From positions 153,382 through 188,066 of the forward strand of contig PS015043.1 in assembly GCA_048213135.1 (NCBI GenBank): a stretch of 34,685 nt of DNA. The letters are read 5' to 3'. The DNA comes from Reclinomonas americana ATCC 50394. Lineage: Eukaryota > Jakobida > Jakobea > Jakobida. This document shows positions 1 through 8,816 of this stretch, in pieces; position 1 is the first letter of the stretch; each line of letters begins with the position of its first letter. The notes under the pieces were generated by a model. The model saw only the letters and a list, made by a program, of their open reading frames with translations. It was not told the origin of the DNA and did no database searches. The position numbers and the translations under genes were made by a program.

Positions 1-95
1 AACGTAACTATACGACGAACGAAGGTAGTCTCGTACGTACGACACACTACTTCTCGTCATTACTTACGTTAGTAGTATTACTCTATGTAGTCTAC

Positions 96-112
96 TCCTC
101 TCTCTCTCTCTC

Positions 113-149
<37 letters not shown>
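96..149. repeat. (CT)n microsatellite
   Basis: Near-pure CT/TC run with CCT interruptions, left of the last visible exon of the TBC gene. Bases 1-95 show no gene. They are rich in ACG/CGT trinucleotides, like the edges of several N-gaps. Confidence 0.9.
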
Positions 150-152
<3 letters not shown>

Positions 153-351
153 TTGCTGATTCGCTGTCAATCTCCTACTGCTTGTCACTCTCTCTCTCTC
201 TCTTCATTCCTTCCCTCTCAAACCCACCTCTCACCATTGTGCTCTCGTTTCCAATCTGACACCAAGCGTCCTCCCCTATTCACTATGCCCCCTATCTCTC
301 TCCCTCTCCCTCTCCCCTCTCCTCTCTCCCTCTTCCTCCGCGCACACGCAC

Positions 352-979
352 CAGGATATGCGTCGGCCATGAACACCGTGATGAAGGGAGTCACCAAGTC
401 GTTGATGCCCTGCACGTAGCCACTGGCGGGATGCCGAATCGACCAAATGTACAATATCCTCTCCAGCAACTGAGTGGCAACAGATATCAGCAAGGGCGGA
501 CGATGACAGAAAGGGAGAGGCTGAAGGATAGCGAGGGAGAGAGTGACAGAAAGAGAGAGACACACATAGAGGGAGAAAGGGAGGGAGAGAGGGTGAGATA
601 CACACAGACAGAAACAGACAGACGGACGGACGGACGAATTGACAGACGTGTGCATGAGAGGTAGAGAGCACGAGAGAGAGACACACCCAAAGTGAAGAGA
701 CAGATATAGAGAAACGGACGACAGACAGACAGACAAAGTATGTGTCCGTGTGTGCGAGAGAGAGAGAGCACAAGAGAAAGAGCGAGAGAGAGACAGAAAG
801 TGAGAGAGAGACACACAGACAGAAATATGGAGAAAAAGAGAGAAATGCACACAGACATGCAGACAGACAGAAAGAGAGAGGAGCAGAGAGAGAGAGAGAG
901 AGAAACAGAAAGCAAGATACATAGACAGAACAGAGAGCCGGACGGACAGGGAGACAGAATGTGCGCGCGTATGCGCGAG

Positions 980-1027
<48 letters not shown>

Positions 1028-1798
1028 GCGACGAGACGAGAAGTNNNNNNNNNNNNNNNNNNNNNNNNNNNNNNNNNNNNNNNNNNNNNNNNNNNNNNNN
1101 NNNNNNNNNNNNNNNNNNNNNNNNNNNNNNNNNNNNNNNNNNNNNNNNNNNNNNNNNNNNNNNNNNNNNNNNNNNNNNNNNNNNNNNNNNNNNNNNNNNN
1201 NNNNNNNNNNNNNNNNNNNNNNNNNNNNNNNNNNNNNNNNNNNNNNNNNNNNNNNNNNNNNNNNNNNNNNNNNNNNNNNNNNNNNNNNNNNNNNNNNNNN
1301 NNNNNNNNNNNNNNNNNNNNNNNNNNNNNNNNNNNNNNNNNNNNNNNNNNNNNNNNNNNNNNNNNNNNNNNNNNNNNNNNNNNNNNNNNNNNNNNNNNNN
1401 NNNNNNNNNNNNNNNNNNNNNNNNNNNNNNNNNNNNNNNNNNNNNNNNNNNNNNNNNNNNNNNNNNNNNNNNNNNNNNNNNNNNNNNNNNNNNNNNNNNN
1501 NNNNNNGAGAGAGAGAGAGAGAGCGCACGAGACAGAAAGTGTGAGAGACACAAAGACTGAAACAGAGAAACGGGCGGACAGACAGACAGACAAGTGTGCG
1601 TGCGTGTATAAGAGAGAAGGAGATAAGAGAGATAGAGAGACAGCGGTGAGATACACACGGACAGAAACAGGGAGAAAGAGAGACAGCCATGCAGACAGAG
1701 TGAATGAGAGAGGAGCAGATAAAGAGAGAGAGAGAGAAACAGAGAGCCGGACAGACAGACATACAGAGTGCGTGTGTGCGTGTGTGCGCTGGCGCGAG

Positions 1799-1839
<41 letters not shown>

Positions 1840-4506
1840 GACAGAAGTGAGAGACACACATTCAGAAACGGAGAGACGGACGGACGGACAGACAGAGTGT
1901 GCGTGCGTGTAGAGAACAAATCGCGTGTGGGCGATACCTCTTGTACTTCCTTCACTTGGAAGAGCGGTACGTCGGGATTGGTGCGGGGAATGTCAATGTG
2001 AATCTGCGAAGAGTAGAGTGAGCGACAAGCATTCAGACTCAATCGCACATCTCTCCGCTCTGCATATTGTGCGTCGCGAGGACAATTGCTACATCTGACC
2101 ACACACACTGAGATCTCTGCTCCTCTTCACTCTGCTGTGTCCCACGCTCACTTCCCTATCTCTCCACAGAGATGACTATCTGGTCTTCGGACCAGCGCCA
2201 CGACAAATCACTCTTCTCTTTTCGTCATTCTCCTCTCAACCCCCACTCTCCCCGCGCACAGACCCACCCACACCGCCAAGCACGCCGGCTCCTCATACTA
2301 CACCGATCCACTCTTCTTCCGCTCGGGCGAGATCCGAGCAGCCATGGATCTGCACGCCTTACGGAAACGCGCGCGCTCTCTCTCTTGGCTTCCTGCTATC
2401 TTCGCAACACAAGCTTGCAGAAGGCAGCAAACACCGCGAAACCAATCCCGCACGAAGTGCGCACCACGCACAACGGCCTGACCCTTCTTTCCCCTTCTCT
2501 TCCTCTCCCCCGCTCACCTGCTTGTAAATAGCCTCCTCGTAATCATTGCGGGTGGCCGAGAAATACGTGGGCACCATCGTCAGGTACTCTTGTCGCTTCC
2601 GGTGCAGCGTGGACGCGCGGCTTTCCTCGGGACACGGCAGGTAATTCTGCACGGCATCCACATGTGCATTAGCAACTGCCAAAGATGATGGAGAAAAAAA
2701 CACGCAACAGCCAGCAGCTTCCATGAGAGCGCCCTGACGCGCACCGGAATACCCGTCCAGCTGGCCGTCCTCAATTTCTCTGCACCACCCGATAGGTTGA
2801 GGAGTGGGAAGCAGAAGAGATAGAGAGTGAGAAATGATGCGCACCGAGATCGACATTGGGGGCCGCGAGAATTCTGTCAAAGCGCTCTCCCTTGGTCTCC
2901 AGTGGGTCGTGTGGTGGTCGGTGTCGGGAGAGGCGGACGGGACCGCGCGGGGCGGAGGAGGAGGAGCTCTCCCCAGAGGATGAAATGGTGAGGGTGGCGG
3001 AGGAGGAGGCGGGGTCTGAAGGGGGGAAGAAGGGGGAAGGGGAAGGGGGGAGAAGGGGGAAGGGGAAGGGGGAGGGGGTAAGGGGGATGAAAGGGGACGG
3101 GGGATGAAAAGGAGAAGGGGAAAGGGGCAAGGGTTAGAGGAAGAAAGCGCGGGATAAAGCACAACAGATTGCGCAAAGAAACGGAGCACGAAGAAGAATA
3201 GTCAAGGAGAAAGATGGGGGAGGGACAACGAGGAACGATGTGAATGATGATAATGCTGAGGCGGAAGGGAAGAGGAATTGCAATTATAGAGCGAGAGATA
3301 CACGGNNNNNNNNNNNNNNNNNNNNNNNNNNNNNNNNNNNNNNNNNNNNNNNNNNNNNNNNNNNNNNNNNNNAGGGATGAGAAGGGGAAGAGCAGGGGGA
3401 AGAGCAAAGGGGAATGAGCAAGGCGGAAGAGCAACGGGGGAGAGCAAGGGGAAGAGCAAGGGGGAAGAGAAGGGAGAAAAGAGGGGAGAGACNNNNNNNN
3501 NNNNNNNNNNNNNNNNNNNNNNNNNNNNNNNNNNNNNNNNNNNNNNNNNNNNNNNNNNNNNNNNNNNNNNNNNNNNNNNNNNNNNNNNNNNNNNNNNNNN
3601 NNNNNNNNNNNNNNNNNNNNNNNNNNNNNNNNNNNNNNNNNNNNNNNNNNNNNNNNNNNNNNNNNNNNNNNNNNNNNNNNTAGGAAGAAAGGGAAGTGAG
3701 GGCAGAGGGGGTGGAATAGAGGGAACAGAAGGGGAGATAAGGGGAGAGAGAAGTGGAAGAAAACGGGAAAGAGAGAGAGGTGAGAGACAAGGTGAGAGAC
3801 AAGGGGAGACAAGGGGAAGACAAGGGGAAGACAAGGGGAAGACAAGGGGAAGACAAGGGGAAGACAAACTGGGAAGGCAAATGGGGAAGGCAAAGGAGGA
3901 CGAAGGGGGAAGACGATGGGGGGGGGGGAGGCAGGGGGGAGGAGCAAGGGGAAGAGAAGGGGGGAGAGCAAGGCGGAAGGGGAGGAGCAAGGGGTAAAGG
4001 AGAGAGAAAGTGAGGTGATGGGAAGGCCGAAGCTGCGGAGACACTGAACAAGAGAACAACAAGACGACAGCAATTACGTGACGACCACAGTCAAAGACTG
4101 ATCACGGGAATGCAACAACAAGAAAAAACGTCAACGATGGCACACATCACGAAAAAACATACGAGAAGGAGAGCGAGACAGCGAAACAATTCTCAATCAG
4201 CTTTCCTTCCCCTCGTCCCTGCCCTTCATCTCACCAGTCGCCGCTGCACTCGCTGCAGGCACTGCCACGGCCGCCGGTGCCACTGCATCCGCCGCCTCGG
4301 CAGTCGCATGACTGCTCGGTCCAATCGCTGCGGTTGGCTCGTCAGCACGACGATCACGAAGCACGACAAAGAGAGCGGAGACTCACCACTTGCGCTGAGG
4401 ACGCTGAGAGAAGCAAGCACACAAAAACGAGTCAGCTCACAATTCACGCGTGAATGAGCAACGCGTCACCAATAGTGATCACTCTTTCTGCTTCTTTCTC
4501 TCTCCC

Positions 4507-4579
<73 letters not shown>

Positions 4580-4935
4580 TNNNNNNNNNNNNNNNNNNNN
4601 NNNNNNNNNNNNNNNNNNNNNNNNNNNNNNNNNNNNNNNNNNNNNNNNNNNNNNNNNNNNNNNNNNNNNNNNNNNNNNNNNNNNNNNNNNNNNNNNNNNN
4701 NNNNNNNNNNNNNNNNNNNNNNNNNNNNNNNNNNNNNNNNNNNNNNNNNNNNNNNNNNNNNNNNNNNNNNNNNNNNNNNNNNNNNNNNNNNNNNNNNNNN
4801 NNNNNNNNNNNNNNNNNNNNNNNNNNNNNNNNNNNNNNNNNNNNNNNNNNNNNNNNNNNNNNNNNNNNNNNNNNNNNNNNNNNNNNNNNNNNNNNNNNNN
4901 NNNNNNNNNNNNNNNNNNNNNNNCGTCGTCGTCTC

Positions 4936-5005
<70 letters not shown>

Positions 5006-5412
5006 GCACGTGTGTGTGAGAGCGCACTTCTCACTCACACGCGGTGGACATCTCCCTCTTCTCCCTCCCACTCTCACCGCTCTCCCCTCCCCTCATCCCT
5101 CCCCGCCTCTCCACACACACACTCACACACTCACCTCTCCACCTCCCTCTTCTGCTGCACTGCTGCAGCAGCAGCAGGCGCCGCCGCACTCCTCGCATGC
5201 AAGTGCTGCCCGGCCGCCACCGCCGCACCCGCCGCAGCTGATGCACCAGAGCTGCCACTATGCCGGTGGTGATGCAGCTGCTGTTGCTGCTGTTGTGATG
5301 CAGTGGAGGCAGAGGGGGGCACACGCGCGGGAGATGCCGCGCCACTGGACGACGCACCGCCGGGCATCGAGCGCGCTTGGAACTTGGCGGCGAGACTGTC
5401 TCGCGCGGCCAT
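352..5412 (-). CDS. TBC1D22-like Rab GTPase-activating protein (3' part lies beyond window start)
   Basis: Rab GAP of the TBC family, expected to stimulate GTP hydrolysis by a Rab in membrane traffic. Eight exons on minus: 5412-5135, 4403-4387, 4327-4235, 3015-2845, 2779-2709, 2646-2518, 2003-1938 and 469-352. All junction phases agree, giving 314 visible codons. The N-terminus (from MAARDSLAAKF) is disordered, rich in Ala, Gln, His and Ser. The TBC domain then follows the TBC1D22A/B pattern: PNVDLEKLRTASWTGIP, RALSWKLLANYLP (RxxxW motif), IHIDIPR (IxxDxxR, arginine finger) and SGYVQGINDLVTPF (YxQ, glutamine finger). Both catalytic fingers are present. The rest of the TBC domain must lie left of the window: exon 469-352 ends in phase 1 with donor GTGCGT and nothing coding follows to position 1. 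The last five exons are firm from homology. The 17-nt exon 4403-4387 and exon 4327-4235 rest on phase and splice signals alone. The start is the first Met downstream of an in-frame TGA. Confidence 0.88.
470..1937 (-). other. Large repeat-filled intron of the TBC gene
   Basis: Intron between the exon ending VKEVQE and the exon starting LLERILYIW. On plus it is almost entirely purine-rich (GAGA, GACAGA, ACACACAGACAG units) with pure (GA)n at 983-1025 and about 1803-1834, and it contains the 462-N gap 1045-1506. Long open frames here reflect low complexity, not genes. Read on minus, the donor is GTATCG at 1937 and the acceptor ends at 470. Confidence 0.8.
3016..4234 (-). other. G-rich (plus strand) intron of the TBC gene with 11-bp minisatellite
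   Basis: Intron of about 1.2 kb containing gaps 3306-3372 and 3493-3680. The plus strand is dominated by GGGGAAG-type units. From about 3796 to 3868 an 11-bp unit GACAAGGGGAA repeats about seven times. G-runs of three to six at short spacing also occur at 3017-3130. No coding exon is convincing inside it. The 4073-4200 part is ordinary sequence without a recognisable gene. Confidence 0.7.
4509..5001. repeat. (GT)n-(GA)n, gap, (TC)n microsatellite block
   Basis: (TG)n at 4509-4542 runs directly into (GA)n to 4576. After the gap 4581-4923, (TC)n runs from about 4936 to 5001. The block lies in the first intron of the TBC gene (5134-4404). GA on one side and TC on the other means the gap may hide an inverted dinucleotide array. 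Confidence 0.9.
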
Positions 5413-6479
5413 TGTTGTGTTGACTGTGTGTGAGGGAGGCAGGGAGATCAACGAAAGCGCGTGACAAGTGTCTCGTGGTTGGTCGGTTGGAATGATCGAT
5501 CAATCGATGTCTGGCTTGTGCAAGTTGGCGATCAGCAGGGAACAGACGCGTACGAGTGGCGCCGACGAGAGAAAGTCGAATACTCGACGCTGGCTTGATT
5601 GAAAACCTGCAGCCGAATTCGAATTCGAAATGATCGCGATCGCTAGAGCTCCGGATCCGGAATGCAGGCGCTGGACTGAGAGGCGAGTAGAGAAGAAGAA
5701 TGTTCCTCACAGCCTTGGAAGCTGTTCAGAAACGGAGGAACACTTGCCGCACAGGCGTTCGATTTCGTTCGATATCGGTTTTGCGTATGAAAAACGAAGC
5801 CGTAACTGCTGATCGGCATTGATGTTTTGGATACGGTTGACTTGGTCATCAAGACAGCTGTTGCTTGTTTGTTGGTGAATGAATTGTTGTTGTTGGAAAC
5901 CGGCATCGTCGAGACGCGCTAAGGGCGGTACGAGCGCTGCAAGAAGTTGTGCAGCAGGAAGCTCTTTTGCTTGCAGAAACGCAACTGTTCGATATCGTCC
6001 GTCACTCGCGATCAGCTCAAGTTGGGGGTCGACTTGCAAACCGGCTTCACATGCACTGAGGTGCGCTGAAGAGAGTGCTTTCGGGCTACAAGATGCTGTG
6101 CAGCTACTGGCGCTGTCGCGTGCAGAAACGCAGGTCGCTTCGACTTTGTTACGAATTCGAACACTTGCAATTGACCAGTTTTGTGCTCCTTCCGACTTTG
6201 GACGCCAACACCCTCGCTGCGTTTGTGCATTCGTGTGGAGCCCAGCTTGTCTCGCGATCGTGCTCTGGTCTCTCTTGCATGCGCTGCGCAGGACAGATCA
6301 AGACTTCGATATCGATATATATCGCGATCAATGCGCTGCGCGCAGTGCGATCAGCTTCCACACTTCTTGTTTCTGGGCTGTCTCCGTTTCCGGTGCTCGC
6401 TCACGGTGCTGCTCCTGCAACAACCAGCCACGCTGTTACTTTTGTTGAGCGAGCGCGTCCTGTCAAATCCCCTACACCC
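5413..6479. other. Intergenic spacer, palindrome-rich, upstream of the first WD40 gene
   Basis: Divergent spacer between the TBC start (5412, minus) and the WD40 start (6480, plus). No gene is recognised, although several frames stay open for 90-190 codons. It is rich in TCGA, GATC, CGCG and GAATTC palindromes, notably at 5608-5665, and carries one arm of a 78-bp inverted repeat (5821-5897). The frame upstream of 6480 is open back to 6075, so a longer WD40 N-terminus cannot be excluded. It has no WD repeat. Confidence 0.6.
5821..5897 (+). repeat. Left arm of a ~78-bp inverted repeat
   Basis: Closely similar (roughly 85 percent by eye) to the reverse complement of 7972-8049, starting GATGTTTTGGATACGGTT in both. 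A one-base indel shifts the frame. In the right arm one frame reads LDLVIKTSVAFLLVNKLLL; here the equivalent is VDLVIKTAVACLLVNELLL. The arms flank the first WD40 gene in opposite orientation. This could be a relic of a mobile element or of a decayed duplicated gene. Confidence 0.7.
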
Positions 6480-7649
6480 ATGTTCCTGCGCCAACCAAAC
6501 ATCCACTCCACCGACTCCTCCTCCGCCCCACTCACGTGCGTCGCCGTGTCGCCCGACGGACAGCATGTGGCGAGCGGAGGCCGCGACCACACCGTGCGAG
6601 TGTGGTCACTGGCGAGTGGGCGCGAGGTGCAGCGACTGGTCGGGCACCAGTCGCCAGTGACGTGTGTGGCCTTCATGGCCTGCAATGGAGGTGTGGTCAG
6701 CGCGAGTGCCGACGCCACGGTGCGCGTGTGGTCGCAGGGACAACAGGTGCAGCTGCTGGAGGGGCACTGTGAGTGGGTGGCGTCGGTGGCGACTCTGTGT
6801 GAGGAAGAGAATGGGCGCCTGGTGGTGAGCGGCGGTTCGGATCGGACGGTGCGGGTGTGGTCGGCGGAGAGTGGCACGCAGGTGCATCGGTTGACGGGGC
6901 ACGCGGGCGTGGTGTGGTCGGTGGCGCTGACGCCGGTGCACATTGTCAGCGGGAGCGAGGACAAGACGGTGCGAGTGTGGTCGGTGGAGAGTGGGTGTGA
7001 GGTGTGGTGCTTGGAGGGTGCGCATGATCGCGCGGTCAGGTCGGTCGTGTTCACGCCCGACGCGCTTCACATTGTGAGCGGCGGATTCGACATGATGGTG
7101 CGCGTGTGGTCCATGGCGACGGGCGAGGAGGTGCGGCGGTTGGCGGGGCACGAAGATGGGGTGTATGCGATCGCCATCACGGCTGACGGGGGGCGTGTGG
7201 TGAGCGCGAGTTGGGACGGCGCGGTGTGCGTGTGGTCGATGGAGAGTGGCGAGCGAGTGCAGCAGGTGGAGGGTCACCGCGACGGTGAATTCTCCGTGGC
7301 CTGCACTCGCGACGGGCAGCACATTGTCAGTGTCGGAAACGACGAGAATGTGCGCGTGTGGTCCACGCCGGGTGGTCTCGCGCGGTGGGAGCTCGACGAT
7401 GCGCGGTTGGCGGTGCGGGGTGTGAGGGAGGTGATGCAGAAAAAGGGGGAGGAGGAGGGGGAGGGGGAGGAGGGGGAGGAGGGGGAGGGGGAAGAGGGAG
7501 AGGAGGGGGAGAAGGAGAAGGAAGTGGAGAAGAAGAATAAGGAGGTGGAGGACGAGGAGGCGACGGAGGAGCGCTGCTTGGTGGAGATTGTGCTGCGCTG
7601 TTTCATCGTCGAAGAGGCCAAGGTTGTGCTGCGGAGGTGCTTCGGATGA
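6480..7649 (+). CDS. WD40 repeat protein A, seven-bladed propeller
   Basis: Uninterrupted reading frame of 389 codons, predicted to be a scaffold or sensor that binds partners through a beta-propeller. Seven WD repeats are countable, most ending VRVWS and preceded by (V/I)VSGG or VSAS, with GH dipeptides between blades. After blade 7 comes a helix (DDARLAVRGVREVMQ), a long Glu/Gly/Lys tract encoded by GGGGGAG-type DNA at 7444-7540, and a conserved tail (RCLVEIVLRCFIVEEAKVVL). The same tail ends WD40 proteins B and C. I start at the Met in MFLRQPNIHS because the third paralogue also begins a short distance before blade 1; an in-frame extension to 6075 remains possible. There are no introns, unlike the non-WD40 genes here. 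The specific partner or process is unknown. Confidence 0.88.
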   Translation: MFLRQPNIHSTDSSSAPLTCVAVSPDGQHVASGGRDHTVRVWSLASGREVQRLVGHQSPVTCVAFMACNGGVVSASADATVRVWSQGQQVQLLEGHCEWVASVATLCEEENGRLVVSGGSDRTVRVWSAESGTQVHRLTGHAGVVWSVALTPVHIVSGSEDKTVRVWSVESGCEVWCLEGAHDRAVRSVVFTPDALHIVSGGFDMMVRVWSMATGEEVRRLAGHEDGVYAIAITADGGRVVSASWDGAVCVWSMESGERVQQVEGHRDGEFSVACTRDGQHIVSVGNDENVRVWSTPGGLARWELDDARLAVRGVREVMQKKGEEEGEGEEGEEGEGEEGEEGEKEKEVEKKNKEVEDEEATEERCLVEIVLRCFIVEEAKVVLRRCFG

Positions 7650-8346
7650 GAGAGTGGGAGAGAGGCGAGTCGGGCGTTGACGTTAAGCGCCGTAGGCGGT
7701 GATGTTGATGAGTTTATCGGCGACGGTGTGTACATGGCCAACTGGCAAATGAATGTGACTGGAATTGTTGGGGGCAGCGGTCAACTTGTGAGCGGCGACA
7801 GTATCGTGTGCGCTGTCGGATCGCAGATAGAAGGGAGGTTCGTAGGTGTAGTCTTCGCTTGTAAGCCACTGCACCACGTCATTAATGCAGATGCACCGCA
7901 ATGTCAATGGCCTTAACTCAATAATGCCGTATGCGATCACAGAAATGGCCATGGTTGAGAGTCTGTGCAACGCAAACAACAACAGCTTGTTCACCAACAA
8001 GAAAGCAACAGATGTCTTGATGACCAAGTCCAACCGTATCCAAAACATCAACACAAACACCAGCTGTCTTGAGGCAGCAGCAGGTTCCTTGTGTGTGTGT
8101 TCGCTCTCGCGGCTCCGAAACAAGTCGAGAACTGCGATTTTCACCGCATAAGCGTGGTTGACCAGTGGATTTGACGCGCTTGCATAGACGCGACTCACTG
8201 CGATCGCCGTCGTACACGGCATCCCTGCTGTCGTCGTGATCATGAAGACTGCTGTTGCGTTGACTTTTCGAACACGTCGGACTGGCGTCAAGTTGAACGA
8301 CTTTGTTGCCATTGCAAAGATCGACTTGCATGCATCGTCATCCACA
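7650..8346. other. Spacer after WD40 A with right arm of the inverted repeat
   Basis: No firm gene. A minus frame stays open from the gap at 8347 down to 7683 (about 220 codons). It has hydrophobic stretches but no recognised domain, and it contains the inverted-repeat arm 7972-8049. It could be a decayed gene or the continuation of the minus WD40 fragment beyond the 20-N gap. I do not call it coding. Confidence 0.4.
7972..8049 (-). repeat. Right arm of the ~78-bp inverted repeat
   Basis: Partner of 5821-5897, about 2.1 kb away and in opposite orientation. Similarity stops abruptly at both ends. Confidence 0.7.
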
Positions 8347-8366
8347 NNNNNNNNNNNNNNNNNNNN

Positions 8367-8632
8367 CTGAAGAGACGCACTCGGCGACCGTCCACCAGTG
8401 GCCACACGCGCACGCCCGCATCGCTGCATCCGCATGCCACGTATCGCCCGTCCGCGGACACTGCCACGCTTCGCATGGAGACTCCGCACGATCGACCGCC
8501 GAGCCAGCGCACCTCCTCGTTATGTAGCAGGGAGTACATGCGCAGGTGGCCGTAGTCGTCGGCGCTGATGACGTGCTGGCCGTCGGGGGTGACGGCGACC
8601 GACCACACAAAGGTGCGGTGCTTCGGGTGCAT
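8367..8632 (-). pseudogene. WD40 fragment (two repeats), cut by an assembly gap
   Basis: On minus, from MHPKHRTFVWSVAVTPDG, two WD-type repeats are visible: WSVAVTPDGQHVISADDYGHLRMYS and MRSVAVSADGRYVACGCSDAGVRVWP. The frame then runs into the 20-N gap 8347-8366. Beyond the gap no WD repeat follows. A complete propeller needs about seven blades, so this is either a truncated paralogue or a gene whose remainder was lost at a contig join. It is head-to-head with WD40 gene B, about 185 bp apart. Blade 1 resembles the DDGELRMYS blade of gene B. There is no frameshift in the visible part, so it could be real and merely incomplete. Confidence 0.6.
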
Positions 8633-8691
8633 TTGTTTGCAGGTGTGGGGGGAGGAGGAGAACATCCAGAAGGGGAAGGGAAGAGGGAGGA

Positions 8692-8709
8692 GGGGGGGGG
8701 GGGGGGGGG
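8692..8709 (+). repeat. G18 homopolymer
   Basis: Eighteen consecutive G in the spacer between the minus WD40 fragment and WD40 gene B, inside a wider GGGAGG-rich stretch (8645-8720). It is G-quadruplex prone and a likely site of length variation or sequencing error. Confidence 0.85.
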
Positions 8710-8816
8710 AAGGAAGGGAGTGCGTGCGTGTGTTCGGAAAAAATGAAATGAGCTGCTGGACAACAGGCGACGGAAAAAAGTTGTCACGTGGCGCCAATCA
8801 AACAAGCCAAGCCAGG

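Noticed and set aside
218-2108. Several open frames of 450-610 codons on both strands across the first 2 kb
   Set aside because: They run through (GA)n/(CT)n DNA and a 462-N gap, encode alternating Ser-Leu or Arg-Glu, and contradict the homology-supported TBC exons.
2877-4073. Long proline/serine/leucine-rich minus frames around 2877-4073
   Set aside because: Low-complexity C-rich intron sequence plus two gaps. Only 2845-3015 is kept as an exon, on phase and TBC1D22 homology.
5160-5300. Poly-Gln/poly-His CAG-type tract as a possible expansion repeat
   Set aside because: Only about six Gln and a few His codons, mixed codons, within an ordinary low-complexity N-terminus.
5879-6448. Plus frame of 189 codons rich in Cys and Arg, and the 110-codon minus frame 6039-5707
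   Set aside because: No domain, overlapping on opposite strands, in palindrome-rich DNA. A weak resemblance of ALRAVRALQEVVQQ at 5920-5960 to the WD40 tail is too slight to call.
6075-6479. Extension of WD40 gene A upstream to 6075
   Set aside because: The frame is open, but the peptide has no WD repeat and no counterpart in paralogue C. Left as a possibility, not the main model.
6401-7322. Long minus-strand frames opposite the WD40 genes (also 9044-9824 and 10521-11982)
   Set aside because: Antisense shadows of GC-rich WD40 coding sequence; the Arg/His/Thr/Pro-rich translations are typical of that.
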